A stretch of 64,000 bases of DNA from Chroogloeocystis siderophila 5.2 s.c.1 (lineage in GTDB: Bacteria > Cyanobacteriota > Cyanobacteriia > Cyanobacteriales > Chroococcidiopsidaceae): positions 186,001 to 250,000 of the forward strand of contig NZ_MRCC01000006.1 of assembly GCF_001904655.1 (NCBI RefSeq). The letters run 5' to 3'. This document shows positions 17,800-27,790 of this stretch, one piece after another. Made by a program: the position numbers and the translations under genes. Numbering within the stretch: position 1 is the first letter of the stretch; each line of letters begins with the position of its first letter. The notes under the pieces were generated by a model. That model did no database searches, was not told where the DNA came from, and was given only the letters and a program-made list of their open reading frames with translations.

Positions 17800-18567
17800 T
17801 CATTTTTCAACCAAGTCCCAAATTAAACCTGCTAACTTTGCACTCGCGCCGATTGGTTCAGTTAAATGTAACTTTGCGCCAAAAGACGCTTGTAATTGTG
17901 CTACGAGTTGCGTGATCGCATCAGTAATCCCTCCAGCAAACAGAAAGTAGGGTAAAATCCCGATTTGCTGATGACCTGCGGTAACTAATGCTTGTATGCG
18001 TGCCTCTAAACTCGGTGCAACTGCCCAATAAGCATCTATGGCATTCAACTGCTTGGCTATGGCTTTCACGGGGTCTTTCGCACCAGGGCGGCGGCTACCG
18101 TGCGATAATAAAATCCAACTGGCCATGTCGTTATGAGTCATCGTTGCGGCTAACAGACGTACTAAACCTGGATGCGTACCGAGATGCGGTCGCAAATTAA
18201 TTGTGATTTCGTTTCCTAAAGTTTGTTGAGCGATCACGACTTGCGCGGGAATATCTTCTTTAACGTGCGTTCCTGGTAGTAAAAAGACTGGGACGATCTG
18301 TATTTTTTTGTAACCTTGAGTCAGCGCGCGATCGCTAAATTCCTTAATTTGCTGCGCTAATGATAGCGAACCTAACTCTAAACAGGCTTTATCAACAAGT
18401 GGCGGCTTAATGGAACTGACACTGAATGTAGACGCGCGATAGAAACGATCTCTACACTGCTGTTGATTGGCTGACGAGTCCGCAAGCAATCTTACCAACT
18501 GCTCCATAGCAAATTCAGGTCGCGGGTCGCGACTTCCATGTGATACTAGCAAATAAGCAGATGGCAT
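17800..18567 (-). CDS. sirB: Sirohydrochlorin chelatase (CbiX/SirB family)
   Basis: Inserts Fe2+ (siroheme) or Co2+ (cobalamin) into sirohydrochlorin. The protein is a two-domain CbiX-long type of 255 residues from the ATG at 18567. The N-half has LLVSHGSRDPRPEFAMEQL with the metal-binding His and a second IVPVFLLPGTHVKEDIP; the C-half repeats the fold with ILLSHGSRRPGAKDPV and ILPYFLFAGGITDAI. Its stop is 6 bases from cobA, implying an operon. Metal preference cannot be read here. The N-terminal segment around residues 25-60 seems divergent. Confidence 0.88.
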   Translation of the reverse strand: MPSAYLLVSHGSRDPRPEFAMEQLVRLLADSSANQQQCRDRFYRASTFSVSSIKPPLVDKACLELGSLSLAQQIKEFSDRALTQGYKKIQIVPVFLLPGTHVKEDIPAQVVIAQQTLGNEITINLRPHLGTHPGLVRLLAATMTHNDMASWILLSHGSRRPGAKDPVKAIAKQLNAIDAYWAVAPSLEARIQALVTAGHQQIGILPYFLFAGGITDAITQLVAQLQASFGAKLHLTEPIGASAKLAGLIWDLVEK

Positions 18568-18731
18568 CAACCAAGTAATATCAATATTGTTATCTCTTAG
18601 CTATTATAATTAAAACCGTATTCTTGATTTATTCTGTATCATTCTTGTCTGTTTCTTACGACCATAACTCAGTCAAAATTTTGGACAACTCTGATTTTAG
18701 CAATTAAGAATCTATATTTCATAAAAATATG

Positions 18732-18765
18732 AAAGGTCAGCGGGTTAAATTCCTACTGACCTTTT
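18732..18765. terminator. Rho-independent terminator hairpin after Mn-catalase
   Basis: AAAGGTCAG (18732-18740) pairs with CTGACCTTT (18756-18764), a 9-bp stem. On the minus strand it follows the Mn-catalase stop by 35 bases and is followed by TTTCATATTTTTATG, a weak T tract. Confidence 0.7.
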
Positions 18766-18799
18766 CGAATCTATTTCTTACACTCGAAAACTAGGTATC

Positions 18800-19489
18800 T
18801 TATTGCTTATCTGCAACTGGGTCTGCAATATAGCGGAAGGTTGGTTCAGAGTTCCAAGGACCGCGCTCGTCTTGCTTGCCGTTTGTAGATAGATTGTAAT
18901 AGATATCTACGGTTTCATCCGGCTGAATTGCACCGAAGAATGGATCGGTGAGCTTACCCAGAGACTCCAAAGCCTTCATAAACATCTGAGTGTGAGAAAT
19001 TTCTCTGGTGAGTAGATGTACTAAAGTTTTCTTAGTACCCTCATCAGGGGCTAATTTGATAAGATCCTCATAGGTTTGACGCGCACCCGCTTCAGCCGCG
19101 ATATTGGCGCGTAGGTCGCGGACTACATTACCACCTTCATTGAGATAGCTAGCCGTCCAAGCGTTACCCTGGCTGTCCAAGAAATGAGGTCCCATACCGC
19201 GTACGGCAAACAATGTACTTTTGTATGCTTCTGTCTGGTCTACATTTTTAGTATGCGCTTCAATCAGCTTACCGACCATTTCTAAATGACCGAATTCCTC
19301 AATTGCAATATCCTGAAGCATATCTTTGATGCCAGGATTCTCAACATGAAATGACTGTACCCAGTATTGTAAAGCAGCAGAAAGTTCGCCTGTTGCTCCC
19401 CCAAACTGCTCTAGCAGTAGCTGGGCAAAACGGGGGTTTGCTTCATCAATATTGACAACGTGAATTGGTTCTTTTTTGTGAAAAAACAC
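18800..19489 (-). CDS. Manganese catalase (dinuclear Mn, ferritin-like)
   Basis: Non-heme catalase with a dimanganese site in a ferritin-like four-helix bundle. The 229 residues contain the ligand motifs LSAALQYWVQSF with its Glu (ATGELSAAL), IAIEEFGHLEMVGKLIE, NIAAEAGARQTYEDLI and LTREISHTQMFMKALE; these give the Glu/His set of the Mn pair. The start is GTG at 19489 with GGAGA 7 bases upstream. It sits alone with its own terminator. Its presence beside a decayed heme catalase suggests that peroxide removal here does not need heme iron. Confidence 0.93.
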   Translation of the reverse strand: MFFHKKEPIHVVNIDEANPRFAQLLLEQFGGATGELSAALQYWVQSFHVENPGIKDMLQDIAIEEFGHLEMVGKLIEAHTKNVDQTEAYKSTLFAVRGMGPHFLDSQGNAWTASYLNEGGNVVRDLRANIAAEAGARQTYEDLIKLAPDEGTKKTLVHLLTREISHTQMFMKALESLGKLTDPFFGAIQPDETVDIYYNLSTNGKQDERGPWNSEPTFRYIADPVADKQ

Positions 19490-19877
19490 AGTATTCTCCC
19501 TCTCTTTGACTGCGGTGTATTAAATTCAGTTGGATAATTTGTAGTAAAATTGCTGCAATTAACCAACTTCAATTTAATTTCAGACGGGTTTGTAATCTTT
19601 ATTAAAATGTTAGTCTTGATAGCTAACTCAGACTTACCTCGGAAGAAAGATTTTGTAGTCAAATTTTTCTTCCCAAAGTTGGCATTTTCGACTTTTTTTT
19701 AGGCTTTTTCCAGCTGATAATAGTGTATGACATAACATATAATTAAGGTTACATATTATACATACGCTTGCCGTAGTCAATCTCCTTTGTTGACTGCGAA
19801 GCGAAAAGGAAACAAAAATAGTCCGCGAAGGTCGATCGAAAATATAAAAAAGTCTGAGTTACAAGGAATAAATACTC
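19490..19877. promoter_or_regulatory. Divergent intergenic region between Mn-catalase and M16 peptidase
   Basis: The 388 bases hold no supported gene. It is A/T-rich, with an imperfect inverted repeat, GTATGACATAACATATAA near 19724-19741 against TTACATATTATACATAC near 19749-19765, that could be an operator or promoter for either divergent gene. No clear -35/-10 pair could be chosen. Confidence 0.4.
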
Positions 19878-22712
19878 GTGTTCTTCTCCAAACGCCGCCA
19901 GCGGCTAGCCATTTTATTATTTAGCTTTTGCCTAAGTGGAGTTTTACTACTAAATAGTAGTTGGGCTGCAACACAACCAGCACCTGTACAGGCTGAGACG
20001 AATGCATCAGTAGTCAATCAACCGCTCTCAGTAACAGAAAATGTCCGCAAGACAGTACTAGAAAATGGGCTAACAGTATTGACAAAAGAAGTTCGTACTG
20101 CGCCCGTCGTGAGCGTACAAGTGTGGTATCAAATTGGTTCGCGGGATGAAGCCCCAGGAGTGAATGGCATTGCGCACCAATTAGAACATATGTTATTCAA
20201 AGGAACAACTGATCGCCCGATTCAGTTTGGACGCTTATTTAATGCTTTAGGAAGTGACTCGAATGCGTTTACCAGCTACGACCAAACGGCTTACTTTGGG
20301 ACAGTAGAACGCAACAAGTTGCAAGCATTGCTGACACTAGAAGCAGATCGGATGCAAAATGCGTTAATAGATGCAGAGGAACTCGAAAGCGAAAAACGTG
20401 TTGTCATCTCTGAGTTACAAGGATATGAAAATGATCCAGGCTACCGCCTCAGTCGCGCTGTCATGCGGGCGGTGTTTCCTAAAAGTCCTTACGGATTACC
20501 CATAGGTGGTACAAGATCCGACGTGCAAAAGTTTACAGTCGAGCAAGTCCGCGAATACTACCGTAATTATTACAGCCCAGAAAATGCAACTTTAGTTGTT
20601 GTGGGGGATTTTGATACGGATACAACTTTAGCAACAATTAATGAAACTTTCGGCAAAATCCCGAATCAAGAGTCCACGCCTAGCGTGAGTGGAACACAGA
20701 AGTTGCGATCGCTACTCGTTCAAAGTCGTAGACCAGAATCTAACACAAACAACGAGCCAAAAAGAGCTAATACGCCAATTGTCTTGCGCGAACCAGGCGC
20801 AGCAGCTTCATTACAGACAGTTTATCCATTACCGAATGTTAATCATCCCGATGTACCAGCACTTGATGTGATGGATTACATTCTCAGCGAAGGTAGAAAT
20901 TCACGGCTGTATCAAGCATTAATCGAATCAGGGTTAGCAAGCGATGCTGGCGGTTATGTCGCTAGCATGAAATCATCTGGTTGGTATAATCTTGCAGCAA
21001 CCGCCGCGCCAGGTCAAGCGTTGCCAAAAATCGATAGTGTGATGCAACAGGCGATCGCGCAACTGCAAACAAAAGGCGTTACCCAAGCAGAAGTTAACCG
21101 CGCAAAGGCCTTAGTCAAAGCGACAGTCATTTTAAGTAATCGCGATATTACCTCGCAAGCAATGCAACTTGGTTATAACCAAACAACAGCAGGTAATTAC
21201 CGTTTTACAGACCGCTACTTAGCCGCCATCGAACAAGTTACACCAGCAGATGTCCAACGCGTCGCGAATACTTATCTACAACCAGAAAAACGCAGGGTCG
21301 GCTTTTTTGAACCAACAGCGATCGCCGCAGATCAGTCTGTTGGCGCAGCAGGTGCAACGCAAACGCACGAAAGCTTCACCGCAGGACCACCCGTTGACCC
21401 CGCAGAAGTAGCCAAATACCTACCACCAATCGAATCAGCAACACCAACCGCGCGTCAGTTACCTGAGCAATTTAAACTAACAAATGGGCTAGAAGTCTTA
21501 CTTTTACCCGATAAAAGTACGCCGACAGTGACACTCAGTGGCTACATCAAAGCAGGTTCAGAATACGATATTAATGCGAAAGCTGGACTAGCTGCACTCA
21601 CCGCAGATAATTTGATGAATGGCACTAAGACGAAAGATGCACAAACATTAGCTGCATCGCTAGAAAATCGCGGCGCGAGGTTAGAATTCGCGGCTTTTCG
21701 TGAAGGAGTTGACGCGACTGGCTACAGCTTAGCCACAGATTTACCCGTTTTAATTGAGACGTTTGCGGATGTGATGCAAAATGCGAACTTTCCTGCGAAT
21801 GAATTGGAACTCGCACGAAAACGTGCTTTGACGAATTTAAAGCTAGAGTTAGATTCACCTGCGCAGGTAGCGCGACGCCAATTTCAACAAACAATTTATC
21901 CGCCAAACCATCCTTACCATAGCTTCCCCACCGCAGAAAGCTTGCAGCAAATTAACCGCGCAGATGTGATGCGCTTCTATCAGCAGCATTATCGTCCCGA
22001 CCAAGTTACTTTGGCGTTAGTCGGAGATTTTGAACCGCAACAAGTGCGATCGCTTCTCGAACAACAATTTAAAAACTGGCGATCTTCAGGTAAACCGCCT
22101 GCGGTGAATTACCCGCAAGTGTCGTTACCCAATTCTGTAGTCCGGCGTAACCCTGTTCTACCTGGCAAAACCCAAGCAATTACGTTGATGGGTTATCGCG
22201 GAATTGAACGACGCGATCCGCGCTACTACAGCGCTTTGGTATTGAATCAAATCTTGGGTGGAGATACGCTATCCAGTCGCCTAGGAACCGAAATTCGCGA
22301 TCGCCAAGGTTTAACTTATGGCATTTATAGCTATTTCCAAGCAGGTAGAAACGCAGGTCCATTCTTAATTCAAATGCAAACCTCTCCAGAAGATGCAGCG
22401 CGGGCAATTGCTAGTACCACTCGATTGTTACAACAAGTTCACAATCAAGGTGTCAGTCAAAACGAACTAGATACCGCGAAGCGATCGCTCACAAGCGGTT
22501 ATACCGTATCCTTGGCAAATCCTGATAGCATTGCAACTCAAATTTTAATGAATGCAGTGCATGAACTTAGTGCAGCCGAATTACGCGCCTTTCCTCAAAA
22601 AATCGATTCAGTGACACTTACCCAAGTCAATCAAACAGCAAAAGAGTTGTTGCAACCAAACAACATTGTCGTCGTTACCGCAGGACCAGGAAGTAGTACG
22701 GCTAACCAATGA
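19878..22712 (+). CDS. Secreted M16-family zinc metallopeptidase (insulinase-like), two tandem M16 units
   Basis: A 944-residue protease. Residues 1-31 are a signal peptide (RLAILLFSFCLSGVLLLNSSWA), so it acts in the periplasm or lumen. The N-terminal M16 unit has the inverted zinc motif HQLEHMLFKG (HxxEH) near residue 102 and the downstream Glu region ELESEKRVVISELQGYEND. The second unit (about 530-930) lacks HxxEH but keeps the M16 fold and the active-site R/Y segment RLGTEIRDRQGLTYGIYSYF. This fusion of an active and an inactive half is typical of the long bacterial forms. The start is GTG at 19878 with AAGGA upstream. Substrate unknown. Confidence 0.92.
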   Translation: MFFSKRRQRLAILLFSFCLSGVLLLNSSWAATQPAPVQAETNASVVNQPLSVTENVRKTVLENGLTVLTKEVRTAPVVSVQVWYQIGSRDEAPGVNGIAHQLEHMLFKGTTDRPIQFGRLFNALGSDSNAFTSYDQTAYFGTVERNKLQALLTLEADRMQNALIDAEELESEKRVVISELQGYENDPGYRLSRAVMRAVFPKSPYGLPIGGTRSDVQKFTVEQVREYYRNYYSPENATLVVVGDFDTDTTLATINETFGKIPNQESTPSVSGTQKLRSLLVQSRRPESNTNNEPKRANTPIVLREPGAAASLQTVYPLPNVNHPDVPALDVMDYILSEGRNSRLYQALIESGLASDAGGYVASMKSSGWYNLAATAAPGQALPKIDSVMQQAIAQLQTKGVTQAEVNRAKALVKATVILSNRDITSQAMQLGYNQTTAGNYRFTDRYLAAIEQVTPADVQRVANTYLQPEKRRVGFFEPTAIAADQSVGAAGATQTHESFTAGPPVDPAEVAKYLPPIESATPTARQLPEQFKLTNGLEVLLLPDKSTPTVTLSGYIKAGSEYDINAKAGLAALTADNLMNGTKTKDAQTLAASLENRGARLEFAAFREGVDATGYSLATDLPVLIETFADVMQNANFPANELELARKRALTNLKLELDSPAQVARRQFQQTIYPPNHPYHSFPTAESLQQINRADVMRFYQQHYRPDQVTLALVGDFEPQQVRSLLEQQFKNWRSSGKPPAVNYPQVSLPNSVVRRNPVLPGKTQAITLMGYRGIERRDPRYYSALVLNQILGGDTLSSRLGTEIRDRQGLTYGIYSYFQAGRNAGPFLIQMQTSPEDAARAIASTTRLLQQVHNQGVSQNELDTAKRSLTSGYTVSLANPDSIATQILMNAVHELSAAELRAFPQKIDSVTLTQVNQTAKELLQPNNIVVVTAGPGSSTANQ

Positions 22713-22866
22713 GAATTGCGATCGCCTGTGGCAAAAAGATAAATTACTTTAGAATAGAAAGTAATACTTTATTAAAATGCCCAGAGCGCAGCTATTGCAC
22801 AATTGATTTACAGCGATGTTCTGCTGTCGTCATTCTTAATCCCCTCTGTTATCACATCGATATCTC

Positions 22867-23694
22867 ATGAACATTCTTAGCAACTTACTATATCAACCAA
22901 CTCAAGCCCCGCGTCAGAAAAAGCAACGCAGAGGTATCGAAATTAAATCAGCGCGTGAAATTGAGATCATGCGTCAATCGGCAAAGATTGTAGCTACGGT
23001 GCTCAAAGAAATTTCTGAGATGGTACAGCCAGGAATGACGACAGCTGACTTAGATGCTTATGCAGAAAAGCGCATCCGCGAAATGGACGCAACTCCTAGC
23101 TTCAAAGGCTATCACGGCTTCCCTGGTTCGATTTGCGCGAGTATCAATAACGAAGTTGTTCACGGTATTCCCAATCCCAAAAAAGTCATTCGTAACGGCG
23201 ACGTTTTAAAAGTCGATACAGGTGCATACCATCAAGGCTTTCACGGTGACTCGTGCATTACAATTGCAGTTGGTGATGTGACTCCTGAAGCTGCAAAGTT
23301 GATTCAAGTAGCCGAAGAAGCATTATACAAAGGTATTGCACAAGTCAAAGCCGGAAACTATCTAATGGATATTGCTGGCGCAATTCAAGACCATGTAGAA
23401 GCAAATGGCTTTGTGATTGTCGAAGATTTTACAGGTCATGGTGTCGGTCGTAACCTTCATGAAGAACCCTCAGTGTTTAACTTCCGCACGCGCGAAATGC
23501 CAAATGTCAAGTTAAGGACGGGAATGACCCTTGCCATCGAACCGATTTTAAACGCTGGTTCTAAATTGACGCGGACACTAAGCGATCGCTGGACAGCAGT
23601 AACAGTAGATAATTCGCTTTCGGCACAGTTCGAGCATACCGTGTTAGTCACCGATAGTGGTTACGAAATTTTGACAGATCGAACAAAAGTTTAG
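22867..23694 (+). CDS. map: Methionine aminopeptidase type I
   Basis: Removes N-terminal Met from new proteins. The 275 residues include an N-terminal extension of about 28 residues ([14 protein letters not shown]) before the catalytic core. Metal ligands are in [18 protein letters not shown] (Asp, Asp), [15 protein letters not shown] (His), AIEPILNAG (Glu) and QFEHTVLVT (Glu). It follows the peptidase gene by about 150 bases and ends in a strong terminator. Confidence 0.96.
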   Translation: MNILSNLLYQPTQAPRQKKQRRGIEIKSAREIEIMRQSAKIVATVLKEISEMVQPGMTTADLDAYAEKRIREMDATPSFKGYHGFPGSICASINNEVVHGIPNPKKVIRNGDVLKVDTGAYHQGFHGDSCITIAVGDVTPEAAKLIQVAEEALYKGIAQVKAGNYLMDIAGAIQDHVEANGFVIVEDFTGHGVGRNLHEEPSVFNFRTREMPNVKLRTGMTLAIEPILNAGSKLTRTLSDRWTAVTVDNSLSAQFEHTVLVTDSGYEILTDRTKV

Positions 23695-23722
23695 ACCAGT
23701 TCTAAAAGCATTTCTTTTTTAG

Positions 23723-23763
23723 AGAGGTAGGATGTCATTTACAACAAATTACCTCTTTTTTTG
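23723..23763 (+). terminator. Rho-independent terminator after map
   Basis: AGAGGTA (23723-23729) pairs with TACCTCT (23750-23756), followed by a run of Ts. It begins 29 bases after the map stop. Confidence 0.8.
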
Positions 23764-23781
23764 CATAATTATGAAAGCGAT

Positions 23782-23826
23782 AACTTGTTTCTCGCGATAC
23801 TTTAGTAAAGGTTATTGAAACAAGTT
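23782..23826. repeat. Inverted repeat AACTTGTTTC/GAAACAAGTT
   Basis: Perfect 10-bp arms at 23782-23791 and 23817-23826 with a 25-base spacer, in the gap between map and the broken acetyltransferase. A short CAGCAGTGCTG dyad follows. No gene is evident; it may be a second terminator or the end of a small mobile element. Confidence 0.5.
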
Positions 23827-23909
23827 TCTTACACAGCAGTGCTGCCATAATTGCAGATAAGAACTTTAATAAAGTAGTTTGGTTCTTTTCTATCTTTGGA
23901 AATTGTATT

Positions 23910-24516
23910 TTATAAAGCATTGCATAGCCTATTCACATCGCTACCCATAATCAAATCGATATTGCGGGTGATTTTATCAATATCCCAATTCCACCACCGA
24001 ATCGCTAAATCGCTGTTTGAGTAATTGTGCAGGATTACCGCCAGCAACAGTGTAAGGAGGAACATCTTTAACGACGACAGATCTTGCAGCAACGATCGCA
24101 CCGTCACCAATTGTCACTCCTGGCATAATCAGCGATTCGTAGCCAATCCAAACATCGTTACCAATGATAGTATCGCCCTTGCTGGGTAAATTCATCACCT
24201 GATCAATCGCAGTTTCCCAACCGTGTCCAAACATCGGAAAAGGATACGTAGATACTCCATCAAGTTTGTGATTCGCGCCATTCATGATGAATTTGACATT
24301 CGTTGCAATGGCACAGAACTTGCCAATAATTAAGCGATCGCTACCGTAGTTGTACAATACATTTCTCTCAAACCCTTCAGGATCGACAGGATCGTCGTAG
24401 TATGAATAATCACCAACAATGATATTTGCCGCTTTAATAAAATTTTTGATCAAGCAAACACGACGATGATCGACCATCGGATAAGGTTGGTTGGGATCGG
24501 GTCCATATTGAGTCAA
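23910..24516 (-). pseudogene. Vat/CatB-type xenobiotic acetyltransferase with C-terminal frameshift
   Basis: Left-handed beta-helix acyltransferase of the streptogramin/chloramphenicol (XAT) group. The first about 170 residues look intact: NVLYNYGSDRLIIGKFCAIATNVKFIMNGANH with the catalytic His, then GDTIIGNDVWIGYESLIMPGVTIGDGAIVAARSVV. The frame then ends as QRFSDSVVELGY at 23977. The family's conserved end, AIRWWNWDIDKITRNID, is present directly downstream in another frame, closing at 23910. The break lies at two AATCGCT repeats (24000-24006, 24008-24014), as if about eight codons were deleted by slippage. The start is TTG at 24516 with AGGAG 8 bases ahead. A shortened active protein cannot be excluded. 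Confidence 0.8.
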
Positions 24517-24612
24517 TCGATTTACTCCTAAGTGAGAATCTAATTTTAGGGAAAGAAGATAAAACAGAAGAATTTCTTGCTAGACTCGCCTGCAATGTGC
24601 TAGCTAGCGAAT

Positions 24613-26010
24613 ATGAATAAAACTGATTTAGCCTTTACCTCCGCGCTTGAACAAGCGCAGTTAATCCGCAGCGGTGAAGTATCGCCCGTCGAATTAGTCG
24701 AACTTTACTTAGAACGCATTCAGCAACTCGATGGTCAAATCGGTAGTTATTTTACTGTAATGGCAGAAAGTGCGATCGCCGATGCGAAAGCCAAAGCAGA
24801 GTTATTGACTAGAAGCGACAAATTCCCACCATTTTTTGGCGTACCGATCGCAATTAAAGATCTTAATCCTGTTGCGGGTTTTCCCTGTACTTATGGCGTT
24901 CCAGTCTTAAAAAACGAAATCGCCACTTACGATGATGGAGTCGTTACCCGCCTTCGCCATGCAGGATTCACAATCTTAGGAAAAACCGCAACATCCGAAC
25001 TCGGTTCTTTTCCCTATACCGAACCCACAGGATTTCCACCAACGCGCAATCCTTGGAACTTAAATCATACCGCAGGAGGTTCGAGTGGAGGTGCAGCCGC
25101 AGCCGTCGCTGCTGGGTTGTGTGCGATCGCGCAAGGTTCGGACGCCGGCGGTTCAATTCGCGGTCCTGCATTTTGTTGTGGTTTAGTTGGAATTAAGCCC
25201 TCACGCGGTAGAGTATCATGGGCACCTGTCGGCGATCGCTTGAGTGGTCTTTCTTCTAATGGTCCGATTGCGCGTACAGTTACAGATGCAGCAGCGTTAC
25301 TTGATGTCATGTCTGGTTATACCACGGGCGATCCGTATTGGCTACCCGATCCCGAACCAAGTTTTCTGGCAGCAACGACGCAACAATTAGGACGTTTACG
25401 CATTGCATTTACAACAGCAATACCACCAATCGGGGAAGCTGATGCGGTGTGTCAACAAACGGTACACGATACCGTCAAAAAACTACAAACCATGGGACAT
25501 ATTGTCGAACCAGGTTGCCCTGATTTTAGCGGCTTAATTGAACCTTTTACGCGCATTTGGCAATCCGCAGTAGGTGCTAGCGGGATTCCGCAAGAAGTTT
25601 TGCAACCACTCAACCAGTGGCTACTCGCACAAAGCGGAACTGCGGGAGATTATTTAAGGGCTGTATCACAAATGCAAGTGATCGCCCGTCGAATTGTCGC
25701 CTTCTTTGATTCTGTAGATGTGCTAGTTACGCCAACGTATATGCACCCGCCAATTACTGTTGGTGAATGGGCTAATTTAAATCCAGAAGCAACATTGCAA
25801 AAAATGGTTAACTGGATTGCACCATGTCCGCCATTTAATGCTAGCGGTCAACCCGCGATCGCACTTCCCACGGGTTTTGATAATAATGGCTTACCAATTG
25901 GTATACAACTTGTCGGTCGTCCTGCCGCAGAATCGACTTTAATCGCATTAGCCGCGCAACTCGAAGCCGTTGTAGGATTGAGTCAACATCGTCCAGCGAT
26001 CGCGATGTGA
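24613..26010 (+). CDS. Amidase signature-family hydrolase
   Basis: Hydrolyses amide bonds of an unknown small substrate. The 465 residues hold the Ser-cisSer-Lys triad: Lys82 (VPIAIKDLN), Ser157 in the GGSSGG loop and Ser181 in GSDAGGSIRGPAFCCG. The glycine-rich signature is complete, and the C-terminal QPAIALPTGF block is typical. It could be mistaken for GatA, but lacks a gatB/gatC neighbour and diverges after residue 230. It stands alone, divergent from the vat-like pseudogene. Confidence 0.9.
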   Translation: MNKTDLAFTSALEQAQLIRSGEVSPVELVELYLERIQQLDGQIGSYFTVMAESAIADAKAKAELLTRSDKFPPFFGVPIAIKDLNPVAGFPCTYGVPVLKNEIATYDDGVVTRLRHAGFTILGKTATSELGSFPYTEPTGFPPTRNPWNLNHTAGGSSGGAAAAVAAGLCAIAQGSDAGGSIRGPAFCCGLVGIKPSRGRVSWAPVGDRLSGLSSNGPIARTVTDAAALLDVMSGYTTGDPYWLPDPEPSFLAATTQQLGRLRIAFTTAIPPIGEADAVCQQTVHDTVKKLQTMGHIVEPGCPDFSGLIEPFTRIWQSAVGASGIPQEVLQPLNQWLLAQSGTAGDYLRAVSQMQVIARRIVAFFDSVDVLVTPTYMHPPITVGEWANLNPEATLQKMVNWIAPCPPFNASGQPAIALPTGFDNNGLPIGIQLVGRPAAESTLIALAAQLEAVVGLSQHRPAIAM

Positions 26011-26014
26011 TGAA

Positions 26015-26035
26015 GCCTCCGGTTGCAGTCGAGGC
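26015..26035. repeat. Degenerate palindromic element GCCTC-N11-GAGGC
   Basis: GCCTCCGGTTGCAGTCGAGGC lies just after the amidase stop. The GTTGCAGTC core and pairing ends loosely recall the ACTTCAGT palindromes elsewhere in the window. It may serve as a terminator stem for the amidase gene. Confidence 0.35.
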
Positions 26036-26115
26036 TAACGAAACCAAGCGTGTCTGCGCATACTATTTTGATTCAAAAGTCCACGCAGGTGAACGTTGTT
26101 TATGCAGCCGCGAAT

Positions 26116-27507
26116 TCATTCGCCAGGCGATTCATTAATAATCTGCTGATATGCGTAAAAACTTTGTTTCGGCGTTCTTTGCTGCGAATCAAAATCAACG
26201 TACACAATGCCAAAGCGCTTGTCGTACCCAAACAGCCACTCAAAGTTATCGCAAAAACTCCATAGAAAATATCCGCGCAAATCTACACCATCGCGTTTTG
26301 CTTGTAAAGCACTATCAATATGACGTTTGATGTAGTCAGTACGTAAAGGATCTTTAACAATATTTCCGTTTAGCTGTTCGTCAGCCGCTCCAAAACCTGC
26401 ACCGTTTTCGGTAATATATATCGTCGGATTGCCATACTCATTTTTGATCCACACAAGCAGCTGATAAAGATGCTCTGGTCGAACAGGACCATTAAACATT
26501 TTCACCTCATCTGGGTTCGTTGAGAACCACTCTGCCCCGTAAGGTGCGGAAGCATCAGCTTTGATATAGGCTGGCGCATAGAAATTAACACCAATAAAAT
26601 CTGGTTTATGCGCAGCGATTAACTGCATATCCTTTGCTGATACTTGAAAAGCAGGATTATATTTCTGGTGCAATTTCACAATATCATCTGGATATTTACC
26701 TTTATATATTGCATCCAAAAACCAGCGATTATGCAAACCATCAAACACCGTAGCTGCTTGGACGTCTTTTATATTATTTGCATCCAGCGGAATAGTCGGC
26801 GTAAAGCTTAAAGTAATGCCAATGACTCCACCTAAATTTAACTGATAATAATTTTGAGTGGCGATCGCACTGGCTAATAACAAATGATGTACCGCTTCCG
26901 CTTGTTTGCCGTAAGTTTCATTACTGATCGCATAAGGATTTGCCTTTTTCGCGATCGCATTGTGTGCTAAAAGTTCAATGAAAAATAGATAAATAAAAGG
27001 TTCGTTAAATGTGATAAATTTCTTAACGCGATCGCCGTAATTTGTAAACAGAACGTTAGTATATTCTACATACCAATGAACCGAATCAGAATGACTCCAA
27101 CCACCTCTTTCTTGTAATTTATATGGCAAATCCCAATGAAAATTAGTGATGACAGGTTCAATGTCATTGGCTAAAAGATCGTCGATTAACTGATTGTAAT
27201 AAGCCATACCCTGCGAGTTGACTTCACCCGTCCCATTAGGAAGAATACGCGACCAGGTAATTGAGAAGCGATAAGCATTGACACCCAGTTGTTTCATCAA
27301 TGCCATATCTCGCAAATACTGCGATCGCTCGTAAAAATTAATCGCAACATTACCTGTATGCTGTTTGTCAATAAACGCCTTAGTTACCTGATAGTCATTC
27401 GTATAAGCATCCCAATTTGACCTACCTTTACCATCAGCTTGATAACCGCCTTCAACCTGATAAGCAGCACTCGCAACACCCCAAAGAAATTTATCTTGTA
27501 CAAACAT
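26116..27507 (-). CDS. Glycoside hydrolase family 1 beta-glucosidase
   Basis: Retaining beta-glycosidase of 463 residues from the ATG at 27507, chosen because AGGA lies about 9 bases upstream and the protein then starts MFVQDKFLWGVASAAYQVEGG, the family's usual N-terminus. The acid/base Glu is in ITFNEPFIYLF and the nucleophile in IYITENGAG. The C-terminus SFCDNFEWLFGYDKRFGIVYVDF is complete. No signal peptide, so it is cytoplasmic. It is divergent from a HAD phosphatase gene of the beta-phosphoglucomutase type; a joint role in disaccharide use is conceivable but unproven. Confidence 0.94.
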   Translation of the reverse strand: MFVQDKFLWGVASAAYQVEGGYQADGKGRSNWDAYTNDYQVTKAFIDKQHTGNVAINFYERSQYLRDMALMKQLGVNAYRFSITWSRILPNGTGEVNSQGMAYYNQLIDDLLANDIEPVITNFHWDLPYKLQERGGWSHSDSVHWYVEYTNVLFTNYGDRVKKFITFNEPFIYLFFIELLAHNAIAKKANPYAISNETYGKQAEAVHHLLLASAIATQNYYQLNLGGVIGITLSFTPTIPLDANNIKDVQAATVFDGLHNRWFLDAIYKGKYPDDIVKLHQKYNPAFQVSAKDMQLIAAHKPDFIGVNFYAPAYIKADASAPYGAEWFSTNPDEVKMFNGPVRPEHLYQLLVWIKNEYGNPTIYITENGAGFGAADEQLNGNIVKDPLRTDYIKRHIDSALQAKRDGVDLRGYFLWSFCDNFEWLFGYDKRFGIVYVDFDSQQRTPKQSFYAYQQIINESPGE

Positions 27508-27599
27508 TATTATTTTCCTGCAAATAACTGTGGCCATAACACCATCTAATACAGTCTTCTGTGCGAACTCTGTGTACGGACGGACACTTTGTGCTCAAC

Positions 27600-27646
27600 A
27601 GAGGACACCTCTACACCCACCTTCCATGTGTCCTCTTCTGTGGTTC
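27600..27646. repeat. Inverted repeat AGAGGACAC/GTGTCCTCT plus shared 'CCACAGAGGACAC' element
   Basis: Arms 27600-27608 and 27628-27636 pair over 9 bp. The right arm with its flank (reverse strand CGAACCACAGAAGAGGACAC) closely matches CGAACCACAGAGGACAC near 33222-33240. It lies in the 283-base divergent gap between the glucosidase and HAD genes. Confidence 0.5.
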
Positions 27647-27790
27647 GTATTTTCCCGATTACCTCCGTCCAACGCATCTACCCTGACACTGATAAATCAG
27701 CACTAGGGTGAAAAACAACACAAACCAATACGCGCAGGTGCAGCAGTTAATTATGTTAATGTCAGCAATAAGCTTTTACCTTGAGGAATC

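Noticed and set aside
17800-18640. Cobalamin riboswitch upstream of sirB-cobA
   Set aside because: No B12-box-like conserved sequence was seen in the short upstream region.
24613-26010. Glutamyl-tRNA(Gln) amidotransferase subunit A
   Set aside because: The amidase signature is shared, but no gatB/gatC neighbours are present and the C-terminal part differs; left as generic amidase.
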